NCBI GenBank assembly: GCA_951799405.1
Contig: OX637350.1
Location: 4,635,852 to 4,699,851, forward strand
Reading direction: 5' to 3'
Source: Agapetus fuscipes
Lineage: Eukaryota > Arthropoda > Insecta > Trichoptera > Glossosomatidae
DNA: 64,000 nucleotides
This document shows positions 1-10,174 of this stretch, one piece after another. The notes below the pieces were generated by a model. That model ran no database searches. It was not told the DNA's origin and saw nothing but the letters and a program-made list of their open reading frames with translations. The position numbers and the translations under genes were made by a program. Each line of letters starts with the position of its first letter. The stretch's first letter is position 1.

Positions 1-697
1 TAAGTGACACTTGTTCTAGCGGTCATACTGACATTTGTACGCGCTAAAAATGGCCGGCTGACGTACTTTTTCCGTAAAAACACACTCTGATAAGTTTTGA
101 GATCCACCGTAGTGATTAAATTTGTGAATAATAAGTATAGTAATAAGTTAGGAAAAATATATTTAGGAAGAAATTGTAAATAAAAAGGATTTTTTCACAT
201 GAAAGATTTTTTTTTATTTTTTATCTGAATTTTTGAAAAAATAATTAAGTTTAGAATTTTTTACTACCTCTTTGTTGAAAATATATAAAAAAAATTATAA
301 ACAAATTTCAATAAAAACTCCTTAGCTATAACTTGGATTTGTTTATTCTTTGAAATATTAAGAAAAGACATAGTTACAAGGTGTTAAAGTTGTATGGAAA
401 AAACGGCAAATTTTGCGTTGAAATTAGTCCGGTAGCTTGGTCCAAATTGAAGCAAAATGCATGTGGTACGGAAAAGGTTAATGGGGTGCTCATTGCTGTA
501 AAGCACCGTAGTCCGTATTTATAGAATGACTAGAGCTTATTATCGCATATACCAGACCATACGAAGAGCTTCTCGAGCGGACGCTTCCAGAAAATACGAG
601 TAGGTGCAACTATCAAATACTTACGTCTATACACACATATGCACAAACATGCACAGCCATAAACTAATACATTCGTAACCATATTATCTCATAACTC

Positions 698-702
<5 letters not shown>
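1..702. other. AT-rich stretch, nothing recognised
   Basis: I see no coding frame, SINE head or inverted repeat here. It ends at the long T-run that is the tail of the minus-strand SINE beginning at 781. Confidence 0.5.

Positions 703-780
<78 letters not shown>
703..780 (-). repeat. 78-base poly-T (poly-A tail of minus-strand SINE)
   Basis: An uninterrupted T-run directly abuts the 3' end of the SINE at 781-1216. On the minus strand it is the poly-A tail of that element. The lysine-rich open frame across it is an artefact of the tail. Its length may be collapsed or expanded by sequencing. Confidence 0.9.
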
Positions 781-785
<5 letters not shown>

Positions 786-1216
786 AAATCCTGTGTGGGA
801 GACTCCCTAGATTCTGAAGACTCTAGGGGTCTATGACACTTGTTGTAGTGCCGCAGAGGTGTACGAGCTTGGTCGTCGCTACAAAGCGCCAATACTCAAG
901 CAAGACCCAGTTGCTGTAAGGCTGGATGGACCCTTGGTGACCGGTCATTGGTAAAGGCTTATGAATTCTTCAACCCAGCGAAGAGCACATTCGAAATATT
1001 AATGGTATTTTTGGGTGCTCCGCCGGGATCCGAATCCACAACCTTCCATTTACGAGTCCAAAGTGTTGCCACTACGGACTACGGACCGGTCCGAGATGCC
1101 AACGACACGCGGTGTACCTGAGCGGTCACCCATCCAAGTACTGACCACGCCCAATGTTGCTTAACTTCGGTGATCTATGGGAACCGGTGCTTTCAACATG
1201 GCTAACGTCGTTGACA
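781..1216 (-). mobile_element. Composite SINE, 5S rRNA head plus tRNA-like head (5S-T1)
   Basis: Read on the minus strand, the element starts with a nearly complete 5S rRNA-like sequence (1216 to 1098). It contains the 5S internal-control blocks GAAGTTAAGCAAC and TACTTGGATGGGTGACCGC. A tRNA-like head follows (around 1097 to 1030), with an A-box-like GTCCGTAGT region and a B-box-like GGATTCGGATCC. Next come a body ending in CCATCCAGCCTTACAGC, then a unique 3' part and a long poly-A. This is a SINE with two potential Pol III promoters, not a functional 5S or tRNA gene. The same order recurs at 23,857-23,457. Confidence 0.85.
1098..1216 (-). pseudogene. 5S rRNA-derived module of SINE
   Basis: About 118 bases match the 5S layout from the 5' GTCAACGAC end to the 3' GTCGTTGGC end. 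The ends are complementary, as expected for helix I. It is embedded directly upstream of a tRNA-like head, so it is a SINE promoter module rather than a 5S gene. Confidence 0.8.
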
Positions 1217-1799
1217 AATTACCCAAAATGAAAGATAAAATAGCACAATAGAGGCCTTGACGAACCAGCAGATCTGTGGATTCGATTTTCCCACACCGCG
1301 TTCAAGGTTAACCGTTTCATTTGCAAGAATCGATGTTTCTGGAAGTATTCGCAGTCAGGCGGTTGCTCGCTCGGCAAACCGCTTAACTTTTGAACCACCC
1401 CCAAAGTTATACAATTCTTTGTACAGGCGATCTTTGCAGACTCCAGTTCGACATTCTTTGGAACCCCTACTATAACAACGCGTTTTCCAAAAAAATGTAT
1501 AGAAGCTTAAGCGCTCACTAGAGACACTGTGTTAGTTTTCATACAGATTTTGGTACACGCTATGGTTAAGTTTAACTTTACAATTTTATACTTGGTCTAC
1601 AAGCCTTTTGCTGGTTTCAAAATTATTTACATTAACTGGTTTTCATCAAATCTATTGAAATTCTCTAATTTTCAAACTACCTTCAAATTGTAAAATGAAA
1701 CATACAAAAAAATACTTAAACAACTTTGGAAGAAAAGGATTTGGCCGAGCGGGATAAAAATAGAATTCAGGGGTATGTTTGAAATAAAACAGCACTCTT
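1217..1799. other. Non-coding stretch with one RepF copy
   Basis: The only repeat recognised is a diverged copy of RepF at about 1505-1605 (core TTTTGGTACACGCTATGGTT). The short open frames on both strands show no domain and no splice context. Confidence 0.45.
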
Positions 1800-1956
1800 T
1801 GGAACCACGTTTTTGTCACTGGACGATAGCTTTGACCTTGATTTACAAATGCCACTGGATAATGATGAAATAAAATAATCGAAAAACGATTGCTGTTAGT
1901 TGCTGTTCCAGAATCAGACTCAAATAAATTGGCGCATAGCATTCCTATTCACGTAT
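1800..1956 (+). mobile_element. Decayed SINE-T3 body
   Basis: The segment resembles the body of the T3 SINE at 44,455: ATAGCTTTGACCTTGATTT, then a GATAATGATGAA-like stretch, and near the end GCATTCCTATTCAC. The tRNA head is missing. It is recognised only by similarity within the window. Confidence 0.4.
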
Positions 1957-2228
1957 TTAAAAGAAAAATCTTTATATTTACACAAAATGAATTAATGCCA
2001 TGATTGGATTTTTACGAACTCATTCATGTATGAGAATTATTATTAAACTTTTTATTATTAAACGTGCGACTTATAATTTTTGAGTTATTTATAAATCATA
2101 ACATAAATCTGGTTTGACTCAAAGAATACACTACAATATTCTTTAAATATATAAATCAAATCCATTAAATTACTTTGAATACAAATTAAGTATGAGAATT
2201 ATCAGTACTATACGAATACATATAACAA

Positions 2229-2572
2229 GTCTTGTCTTGTCTTGTATCCTGCCGCCATTCCTCTAAGGGTGGCCGGTACTTCCTCACAAGTGCCTCCACT
2301 TGACTCTGTCCTTGCATACTTTCATCTCATCTAGTTTCATCACTCTTTTCATGTACGCTCTTCTCTTGTTTCCACTCTTTAAATACCATTCGTTCGCAAT
2401 CTCACTTATCTGATTAATCCATTCTTTCCTAGATCTTTCCCTTCCACGCTTACCTATTACATTCCCTTTATACACTTTTTTTGTCAGTTGGTCTTCATTC
2501 ATCCTTTCAATATGTCCAAACCGTCGCATCACACTCCTTTGAACTTTTACTTTCACGCTTTCTTTTACTCCG
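2229..2572 (-). mobile_element. RTE-like LINE, 3' end stub
   Basis: The minus strand encodes the C-terminal part of the same ORF as the element at 43,141-44,271: RRFGHIERM, then LTKKVYKGNV, then KEWINQISEIANEW. The shared 3' UTR block GGCGGCAGGATAC and a short (ACAAG)n tail at 2229-2252 follow. It is 5'-truncated, as expected for target-primed insertion. The frame is open from 2556 to 2284 but is only a fragment. Confidence 0.8.
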
Positions 2573-2637
2573 CATTCATTCAGAACTCATTCGTTTCGTG
2601 TAAGCCTTATTATGATTTAAGGTGTAGATGCTAAATT

Positions 2638-2800
2638 AAACACGAGAAGAACCAAAGGACATCTCAGAACATCCGAAATAAAAGTTCTTAGAATGATTTC
2701 AGGCAGAACATTGGGAGATCGCATCTGCAATGACCACATACGAAAATGAAATGTGAAATAAATGACATAGGGAGATGCAGCAGATCCAGGATGCAATTTT
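2638..2800 (+). pseudogene. LINE ORF C-terminal fragment
   Basis: The plus-strand translation around 2640-2740 gives a block like RTSEIKVLRMISGRTLGDRI. It matches the post-RT region typical of RTE-type LINEs (compare VEMAYLRAMAGKTLNDR in the 43-kb copy). Stops follow soon after, so it is a decayed fragment in the opposite orientation to its neighbour. Confidence 0.55.
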
Positions 2801-2811
2801 AGAAGGATTAG

Positions 2812-2983
2812 AAGCGCTTTCCTGCTAAATTCCTTACACTTTGGATATCAATCGATGTTAGAGCTTGCTAGCGCTTACGAAAGAACTCTTTAGATAAAAA
2901 AAATCCCAGTACACCTTATTTTTTTAACGCGAATCGTTATCTCGTCGCCTCAAGGTCGTAAGGAATTTAGCAGAAAAGCGCTT
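2812..2983. mobile_element. Small inverted-repeat element (MITE-like)
   Basis: A 25-base terminal inverted repeat with one mismatch (AAGCGCTTTCCTGCTAAATT at 2812; its complement ends at 2983) flanks about 120 bases of unique DNA. No target duplication was recognised and no family is assigned. Confidence 0.6.
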
Positions 2984-3064
2984 CATGTCTCTAGAATGAG
3001 TCATGAAATACTTGCACACATCATTAGCTAATGAGATGTCAATTGAGTCAACGCCCAACATAAA

Positions 3065-3259
3065 TCTAATCTCATCTAAGTTGCAAAGATATGTAGCATT
3101 AAGAATTCAAATTATATGCATTTTCACAGGCAGACACGTGTAAGTTCGCGCTTTAACATATGGACTTACAATATAAAAACCCAAATCTCAAATGAACATA
3201 CATCCTGCAACTCTTCGGGACCTTCCCTGAAACTGGGGTGACATTGGTAAAGTGAACCA
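3065..3259 (-). repeat. RepA copy, head truncated
   Basis: The minus-strand copy keeps the TTAGA-type tail and body but lacks the first ~40 bases of the RepA head; the sequence diverges after GGTTCACTTTACC. Confidence 0.75.
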
Positions 3260-3390
3260 AATAAATAACTCCTAAAACTGAAAAGGTAGCTGGACATTCC
3301 CATCTCAGGATCCATGAGCTGAGTTTTTCATGAATAAAATCATTCGAAGTTTTTTCGTGAATGACAGATCGAAAGATCTATTTATAATAA

Positions 3391-3607
3391 TCTATAATCT
3401 AAGTTGCAAGGATATATTCATTTAAAGCTCTCAGATAGTTCGCGCTTACAAATGCTGAATGTGTACTTACAAATAAAATCCAAACTTCAAATGAACATAA
3501 GCCCCACAACTTTTGCCGACCTTCCCTGTCACAAGGATGACATTGGCAAAGTTAACCATTTTTTACAGTATGGGTGGTCAGCCTCATACCAACCTATAAG
3601 TCAAGGA
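3391..3607 (-). repeat. RepA copy
   Basis: Nearly full-length minus-strand RepA from the TCTATAATCTAAG tail to the CTTGACTTATAGG head. It belongs to the 'GAGGC' variant, with the head reading GGTTGGTATGAGGCTGACC. Confidence 0.8.
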
Positions 3608-4443
3608 AAGATCTTAATCAATAAAATGAAAAAGCATTTTTTTGCATTTGAAATTTTACGTTCTAGAAAATTCTATCCAGATTGTGTTACTTCCAGTTCA
3701 TGTGATATTTATATTACGTCATTTACTACTACATATGCTCATCCTCGGGGCGCTAAAATGTGAAAAGCTTTTACGATGACGTGTCAACCAAGCCTTAATG
3801 CCTTGCCAGCGTTAAATTCGCAAAGTGACAACAACAGATTCTGCCTGCCTCCAAATATGTACAATATGTACAATTTCAACATAACCTCAAAATAAATATA
3901 CATATTTAAAGTCGAATGGCCTGTGCAGACAGGTCGATCTCTTCAGCAGCTAGTAGCGAGTAGACTAGAGTGTGCACTCTCTACATTACAATAGGGCTTT
4001 TTTTTGTGTGTGTATGTGTTTTTTTTGTAGCCCATTTAGCATTTTTTTTTGTTCATCTAAGCTTAAAACACCAACGTATTTTATTTTGATTTTTACACGA
4101 CCGAAACCCGTGACGACTTGCGCCTAAGTCTGCCCATTTCACAAGGAATAAATAGGGCTTAGTTTATCTTTGGTTTCGGATAGGATTGCTAGAAAAACCA
4201 CGTGAAAGCTTTCTTACATTCCCATATACTAATAGACTTTTGATCCGTTACCGAATCGAAAAAAACCGTAGACATAGCGGACAGAAATCTTTCTTTGGGA
4301 AAAAGCACGTACGTTTTTCATGTTATTTTTCAAATTATAGGGGCGAGAGGACAAACATTTTCTATTTTTTTACTTAATGTGTTGGTACTTTTTGCTAGTG
4401 TATCTTTGTAGTATTATTTTAAAATGTATTGTATTTAAGGATC
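3608..4443. other. Unannotated stretch
   Basis: Contains T-runs near 3990-4050 and open frames with no recognisable domain. I see no supported gene or repeat family in it. Confidence 0.4.
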
Positions 4444-4618
4444 AAGAAAAACAGCTTTGTTTTCGATTACGTGAGTATATTTTTATACCACAACCGGTTT
4501 CGCAAACATCCGTTTAAATTACTACTTAACCACCTGACGATGCAAACGGATGTTTGCGAAACCGGTTGTGGTATAAAAATATATATACTCACGTAATCGA
4601 AAACAAATCTGTTTTTCT
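4444..4618. mobile_element. Foldback element carrying a hammerhead-like motif
   Basis: Two inverted arms (4444-4513 and 4546-4618) are nearly identical apart from one substitution and a 4-base TA indel. The centre plus the right arm form a hammerhead-ribozyme-like motif on the plus strand. The outer arm sequence (ATACTCACGTAATCGAAAAC) also follows the other hammerhead motifs in the window, which defines a family. Mobility is inferred from repetition. Confidence 0.7.
4529..4572 (+). ncRNA. Hammerhead ribozyme-like motif, small variant
   Basis: Stem I ACCAC (4529-4533) pairs with GTGGT (4568-4572). The core CTGACGA is at 4534-4540. Stem II is GCAAAC/GTTTGC with loop GGAT (4542-4557), followed by GAA. 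The palindrome ACCGGT (4561-4566) would form a minimal stem III, probably in a dimer. The cleavage-site triplet is GTT, ending at 4567. One extra U between the core and stem II departs from the strict consensus. Small hammerhead variants acting as dimers are known from arthropod Penelope-like elements; activity here is inferred. Confidence 0.65.
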
Positions 4619-4655
4619 TTTATAATGATGAACGATTACAAAGTTAATGCCTCTA

Positions 4656-4917
4656 CTAATCTAATCTAATCTAATCTAAGCTGCAAAGATATATATCATT
4701 TAAGATTTATATTAAATGCATTCCCACAAGCAGATATGTATAATTTCGCGCTAACACATGCCGCATGTGGACCTACAATATAAAAACCCAATCTCAAATG
4801 AACATAAGCCTTGCAACTCTTGCCGTCCTTCCCTGAAACAGGGGTGACATTGGCAAAGTGAACCAATTTTTTTACAGTATGGGTGGTCAGCCGCATAACA
4901 ACCTATAAGTCAAGGAA
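4656..4917 (-). repeat. RepA copy, full length, 4-5 tail units
   Basis: Minus-strand RepA with a clear (CTAAT)n tail at 4656-4680 and a complete head ending in CTTGACTTATAGG. Beyond it, to about 4958, is the same ACATACATGACAAATTAC-type sequence seen next to the copies at 27,030 and 40,687 (see RepB). Confidence 0.85.
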
Positions 4918-4959
4918 CATACATGACAAATTACATTTTTAAAAAATCAATAAAATTGT

Positions 4960-5687
4960 ATTGTATTTATTAAAGATATCTTAAAGCAAAAGGCCAATCA
5001 CAATTTTTTTTCTCTCCCAATTGACAAACTATCCCATCGACAGCTGATTCTAATTGTTTTATTTGCCTTTATTTAGAAGTATCATAAAAATCTATGATTT
5101 AGCAACAAGTCCAAATAACTCTCACCTTAGTATGTTATTAGCTTCGTCACATGGATCCACTTACTTTTAGCGTCATGGGTACGCTTTCGATTAAAAGGTT
5201 CTTATTTTGTAGTGCCATTTTTTTTAACTTCACCTTAACGCCATCTGAAAAAAAAATGAAGCATTGTAAATTTTCATACGTCCCACGTATGAGGTAAATT
5301 TTGACAAAGACAAACTCTTGCACTTGTCTCGTGGGAACAGGTTTGACTTAGATGTAGGTATACTCGTAAGTGGGATGTAGTACGAGTATAGAAAGGGACT
5401 TATAAAGTCCTACAAGAATTTCCATGTGGGAAAGAGATAAAGAGGACTTTGTCGGGATAAAAACCTAAAACAAGCAAGCCCTTTATGACGTCATTATTCA
5501 TGATGTAAAATATTTTCAGGTTTCCGTGAAAATGGAAAAGTATCTGACAAGTTGATTGTGTTTTGTTTTCGTAATGAAAAATCTCTGAAGTTGAATTTTT
5601 AAGTGAGAGTTTTAGGCTTACGCGAATTGAAAATTTAAATATGTTAATTCTTACCTCGTTAACTTTCTTAATGAAAAGAAGCTGGAA
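4960..5687. other. Unannotated stretch with a weak repeat
   Basis: Segment 5150-5255 (ACTTTTAGCGTCATGGGTAC) resembles 58,465-58,560 and less clearly 9120-9245, so it is a low-copy dispersed repeat. Nothing else is recognised. Confidence 0.4.
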
Positions 5688-5857
5688 TGAAGTCCGCAGT
5701 TGAATTGGCATAAACAATATTGTATCGTCACCTGGCCGGTTGCTAGGGAAAAGGCATACAAATATTTTTTATTGCTTGTCAAAGACAGCACTTTCATAAA
5801 AAACTGACGTTTGCTCGATGAAAAATAGTACAAAATTTAAAAATGTTCCGACATCAT
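5688..5857. mobile_element. GAGGTC-family MITE (decayed)
   Basis: The ends ATGAAGTCCGCAG and TGTTCCGACATCAT are imperfect inverted repeats. The interior (GGCCGGTTGCTAGGGAAAAG) matches 39,271-39,433 and 50,246-50,435. Confidence 0.6.
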
Positions 5858-5869
5858 TGAACACAAAAA

Positions 5870-6010
5870 TAACAATACATGAAATACAATTACCTAAGCG
5901 TTAAAATGACCATTAACTATTTTAACGCCATAGCCGCCGCCAACACTGCAAATCAAACGTACTAAGTCAATTCTAGATATTTTTCGTCTGCTCACTTAAT
6001 GATTGATTAA
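5870..6010 (+). repeat. RepB copy (decayed)
   Basis: Shares the block GCCGCCAACACTGCAAATCA with the RepB segments at 8383, 13,028, 27,031 and (inverted) 40,555. Confidence 0.45.
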
Positions 6011-6086
6011 AATCAAACACCAAATACAAAGCTTGTTTCGATCCTGTTTATTTTGCGTAATGTCTGAAGACTTTTCCTCAATTGAA

Positions 6087-6440
6087 GGGCGACAATCTAC
6101 AACCGGAGTATAAACTTAGTAAGGGAGTGTAAACTCAGTAAGGAAGTCATCGACCATTCCGAATTTTGTTTGAAAATGTACAAAGGCGCTCCATTAATTT
6201 CACTCAAAATTGACAATACTCGATGAATTCTTTATAGATTAGATTTTATACAGTTTATACTTGAGGTTACCGAGAATCTGTAACTGGAGTATGAACGTGG
6301 TGTGTCTTACGCACCAAGGAAGTCATCATCTTTTTACAATTCCGTTTGAAAACTTGCAAAGGCGCTATCTCATTTTCACCCAAAATTGAGAAAGTTTGAT
6401 GACTTTTGTATTCGGTTAGATTTTATACATTTTACACTTT
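6087..6440. repeat. Two-unit tandem duplication, ~175 bp
   Basis: Unit 1 (6087-6262) and unit 2 (6263-6440) share in order: ACTGGAGTATGAAC-like, AAGGAAGTCATC, GTTTGAAAA, AAAGGCGCT, CACCCAAAATTGA-like and TAGATTTTATACA. They have diverged by substitutions and small indels. No coding role is seen. Confidence 0.65.
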
Positions 6441-7718
6441 GGGATGTTGAGGTGGACTCGAGAGAGAGGTGTGAAAGGGATGAAAGATGAAGGAAGAAGT
6501 AGGTAAGGGTGGGAGAGAGGAACTCAGCAACGCCTGAGGAGTGGTACGCCTTTTTATTATTTTAAATATTGACGGAGCTTTGATTTGAATAAATTCAATG
6601 TCATAGCAGAGTTTTAGAATAAAATATTTTCCATGAATTATTTCTGTCCTGTCTTAACTTTGAACACTTTTGGATGTATCTGTGATGACTACAAAATCTG
6701 AATGTTAAAATAATAAATAATCAGTACTGATATTATTTTGACAATTATATTAATTTTTACAACTGAACAAATTTCAAAACTTAATTTAAATCGGATATAA
6801 ACGAACCGTTTAGAGTAAACTTACATCATTCTCGACGTTTCTTTCTTTTGATATTATTTACTAGTATATTAGAAATAATTAGATTCACAGTTACACTATA
6901 TGTGTAGCTTAGTTGCGTTGCGTTTGTCTGACTACAGCTTGTTACCATTTAAATTGGCAAGCCATAGCTATAACCAAACTCTCAGAGAGGTCGAGAGGGA
7001 TTTTTTCTGCAACGATTATTTTGTTTTATAATAAAAAAATCAATGAAAAATTAGAATTATTTCACATACTCGAGTGCGCATGATTAAATTTTGTGATCTG
7101 TCATCCTTTCTCGCATTCTGCAAAAGAGGTCCCCTCTGAATAAGTTGGTTGCGATACCAACGAAACTTCGAGTACCTACAAAGCAATTTCTCACGAAACA
7201 GTTCAACTAATATACGTACTTTTAATTAATTTTCATCTGTAAGCTATTTTTATTGAATGCCACAATCTTACGGTGTTCTTATTTTGATGTCAAGATTTCT
7301 ATATTAACTACAGAAATAAGAGTTTGAACGAATGTATAATCTCACAAAATTAAATTCTACATACATAGGTCTGCAGATAGCGCATATTCATCTAATTATT
7401 TTTATAATTATTTCTTGGAATCTTACAAGACTTTTTTTCTCTACTCGGATCTTGTCTAACATCGTTTTTCTTTCACCCCATCCCTTTGGTGTTTTATAAA
7501 GAAAAAGGCCAGCCAGGCCAGAGTTTTTATTTTTTCAACATAGTAAGAGTGCTCGAGCTTGAGTGGCAGTATTGGATTTTTGGGGGGAAATGGTTTACGG
7601 ACGATTTCTTGGATTTTCTTGTTTCATCAGTTTGATGAGCGACAGACGACTTGCCATTATGATAATTAAATCTCGTCAACTTTTGCTTTTTTAAAGGGGT
7701 TTTCAAGTTTCCACTTAA
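6441..7718. other. Unannotated stretch
   Basis: AT-rich DNA with no domain-bearing open frame and no repeat that I could match inside the window. Confidence 0.4.
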
Positions 7719-7832
7719 ACCTTATTCATAAAAAAGTATTCGTTTTTAAACCAGCTTTTAAAGTCAATTTTCTCATACTAAAAAGTGGGTTTAGCTCGAG
7801 TTTTAGGTTCAAACAATTTAAATGAATAAGGT
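7719..7832. mobile_element. Short MITE-like element
   Basis: ACCTTATTCAT and ATGAATAAGGT form an 11-base terminal inverted repeat. A related interior (AACCAGTTTTAAGTTAATTT) recurs at about 55,890-56,005. Confidence 0.45.
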
Positions 7833-8034
7833 CAAAATGGTTTTGGATTTTTTACATATTGAATTGTAAATAAAAGTTTTATTTATACCTGAATACAATA
7901 TCATTTATACTTGATATTCAAAAATATTTTATCGAAGAAATTTCAGCGTCTTGTCTCTGAAACTACGAAGAATGATTTTATTGATTGTAGAGGAATTAAC
8001 TTTGTTATCGTTCATCTTAAGAGATAAAAAGAAA

Positions 8035-8240
8035 AACCACTTTGTTTTCGATTACTATGAGTATTTTATTTAATTATTATTATAATTTGTTTTTTTTATT
8101 TCAAAATAGATAAATTATTTATTAACATTTTTTTTTTATATACATTGTTATTAGAATCTAACCCTCAGGCGAAAGCGAATGCTTGTGTGCCTTGAGGGCG
8201 AGAGCTTAATTTAATACCACAACCGGTTTCGCAAACATCC
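8035..8240. mobile_element. Hammerhead-family foldback remnant split by LINE stub
   Basis: The left part TTGTTTTCGATTAC (8041-8054) and right part ACCACAACCGGTTTCGCAAA (8216-8235) match the left arm at 4455-4510. They are separated by a minus-strand LINE 3' stub. Only the 3' half of the hammerhead motif (minus strand, GCGAAACCGGTTGTGGT) remains. Confidence 0.6.
8066..8207 (-). mobile_element. CR1/Jockey-like LINE 3' UTR stub
   Basis: On the minus strand, CTCAAGGCACACAAGCATTC resembles the 3' UTR of the LINE at 19,192-22,455 (CATGCGCACAAGCATTTTGC, upstream of its A-tail). An A-rich tail follows. It is strongly 5'-truncated. Confidence 0.55.
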
Positions 8241-8276
8241 TCCTCTTATCTCCTTTATTTCTCTCAAGCATCAAGG

Positions 8277-8806
8277 TTCCTTAACTTATAGGTTGGTATG
8301 CGGCTGACCACCCATGCTGTAAAAATGGTTCACTTTGCCAATGTCACCCCTGTTTCAGGGAAGGACGGCGAGAGTTGCAGGGTTGCAGGATCAAAGTGAC
8401 ATAATATATTTTTTTTAAATCAGATAAAAAATACAAATGAAAATGATCATTTAAGATTTAAATATTTACCCGCCAGCATTGCAAATTAAACGCAATTTTT
8501 TGTGTTAAAAGTACTTATGTGTTTGCTTCGTGATCAAAAAATCATGCGAGTTTTAATACAGACCATACATGATATTGATTTTTACTTTTTATGGGCATCG
8601 TTATTGGGAACATTAAAATTTTACAGGCCCGTAAAACCACGGCAAGAGTTGCAGGGTGTATGTCGATTTGAGATTTGGTTTTTATGCTGTAGGTTCACAT
8701 GCGGCATGTGCAAGCGCGAACTTGTACGTGTCTGCTTTTGAAAATGCATGTAATGTGAATATCCAATGTAACATATATTTGACACTTAGATTAGATTAGA
8801 TTAGAT
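8277..8806 (+). repeat. RepA copy with internal RepB insertion
   Basis: RepA begins at CCTTAACTTATAGG and runs to 8382. It resumes at 8639 and ends in TTAGATTAGATTAGA. The 18-base sequence ACGGCRAGAGTTGCAGGG flanks the interruption on both sides (8365-8382 and 8639-8656). Confidence 0.8.
8383..8638 (+). repeat. RepB segment inside RepA
   Basis: A 256-base insert shared with 13,028-13,268, including the same left junction. It contains the short frame MLKVLMCLLRDQKIMR, conserved in both copies only because the DNA is repeated. The 18-base flanking repeats look like a target duplication, although recombination between two RepA copies would give the same picture. Confidence 0.65.
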
Positions 8807-8809
8807 GCC

Positions 8810-9492
8810 TCATGATAGGCTGAGAATCGAAAACGTTTATAATTCTTTATATAAAAAAAATTTATTTTCAGAAGTGTTACGAGTCAGAAAATGTTGTCTT
8901 TTCTTATAATACAACATGGATTATGGATCCTAAAATCGCTGTAGTTATTATGGTTTCATCCACGCCGTATACTGCTCACCAAGTTCAGTTGATAGTGATC
9001 AGCGTTTGTGACTAATTTGTGAATTACTGCGCTCAGCGCGGATGGCAACTCGTTCGATACACGTCAATGAAGGGCTCCCGTCAGGCACATTAGCTTCAGT
9101 AACCTCGACGTTCTGGGGAGGGTGGGACTTCTTAGAGTCATGCGTTAGCCCCTGATTTGAGGATCCTCTTTTTCCTTGCTTGAGTAGAGTAACTTTAGCT
9201 GATTAACTTCAACGGGAAGGCCTTCCGCCGCCAAAAAAACATTGCAAGTGAAGTATCACCAAGTGAAGCGACTCCGCATGAGTTGTATGAACTTGGTGGG
9301 TGGAGGTGGGTAAAGTGATCATTATTCAGTTCCATTTCCATTCACGAGGATCTGCAAGTGGTAAATGTGCAGACGAGTCTTGGAAATTGCATCTTGTAAT
9401 CATAATATGTATGACGTTCACCAGGGACTCAAAACATTACGCCGATATAAAAAGTAAATCTATTACTTAATAATAATATTGTTACAAACTAT
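8810..9492. other. Unannotated stretch
   Basis: Segment 9120-9245 ends in ACGGGAAGGCCTTCCGCC, which recurs at 58,553-58,571. Otherwise no gene or family is recognised. Confidence 0.4.
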
Positions 9493-9727
9493 CAGTGCCA
9501 TTCTTAGTCGTCCGTTGTGCCCACGCTTTGACAAACTAATGATGCCTGGACTGGAAGTCTCTTCACCACGGTCATTCTTACCTACCTAATTTTGGTAACA
9601 TTTGTATGAAGACTAATCAGTTGTTCACTTGCAGCTGTCTTAGATTGACAGGTCCTCATACAAATGCATCATTAGTTTGTCAAAACGTGGGCTCAACGGA
9701 CGACTAAAATGTCTAAGAATAGCACCA
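9493..9727. mobile_element. M1 MITE, GGTGCTATTC family
   Basis: Long terminal inverted repeats (GTGCCATTCTTAG at the left; its complement CTAAGAATAGCACC at the right, plus GCCCACGCTTTGACAAACTA on both sides). Flanked by TAT on both sides (9490-9492 and 9728-9730). The interior includes a decayed form of the TCAGTTGTTCACTTGC module shared with other MITEs. Confidence 0.8.
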
Positions 9728-9980
9728 TATGAGTTTGTGTGTACATGTATCTAGGCACGTAGCTTGCTGGTGTACGTAACTGGAATAGTGTCGAACAGCT
9801 AGTTTAATGACGAAATGGATGATAGTAGAATGCTCTTGAACAATACACTATAGAAGAATCTGGAATACATGAGAAACGTCCATATGAACTGTATAAATAT
9901 GAGCCGCAATTGTGTGGAGAGTCAGGTCACTTGAAACATTGTGACGCGGAGTCAGAAGCTAGAGCAAGAAAAGTAATCAG

Positions 9981-10174
9981 ATGGTTCATTTTGTCCATGT
10001 CACCCCTTATTCAGAAAAGGTTGGCAAAAGTTGCAGGGTGCATGTTCATTTGAGATTTGGATTATTGTAGGTTCACATGCGGCATGTGTTAGCGCGAACT
10101 TATACGTGTCTGCTTATGAATATGCAAATAATGTGAATCCTCAATGTTACATATCTGTAATTTAGATTAGATTA
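9981..10174 (+). repeat. RepA copy, head truncated
   Basis: Starts at ATGGTTCATTTTG, lacking the first ~45 bases, and ends TTAGATTAGATTA. It retains the palindrome CACATGCGGCATGTG. Confidence 0.8.

Noticed and set aside
689..892. Open frame ending in a long polylysine run
   Set aside because: It is the minus-strand SINE 3' end plus its poly-A tail; the same happens at 61,195-61,461.
1098..1216. Functional 5S rRNA gene
   Set aside because: No T-run terminator after the 3' end; it runs directly into a tRNA-like head and SINE body, and this recurs.
8502..8741. Conserved small protein MLKVLMCLLRDQK (also 13,130)
   Set aside because: Similarity is explained by the RepB repeat; the frames diverge after the repeat ends.
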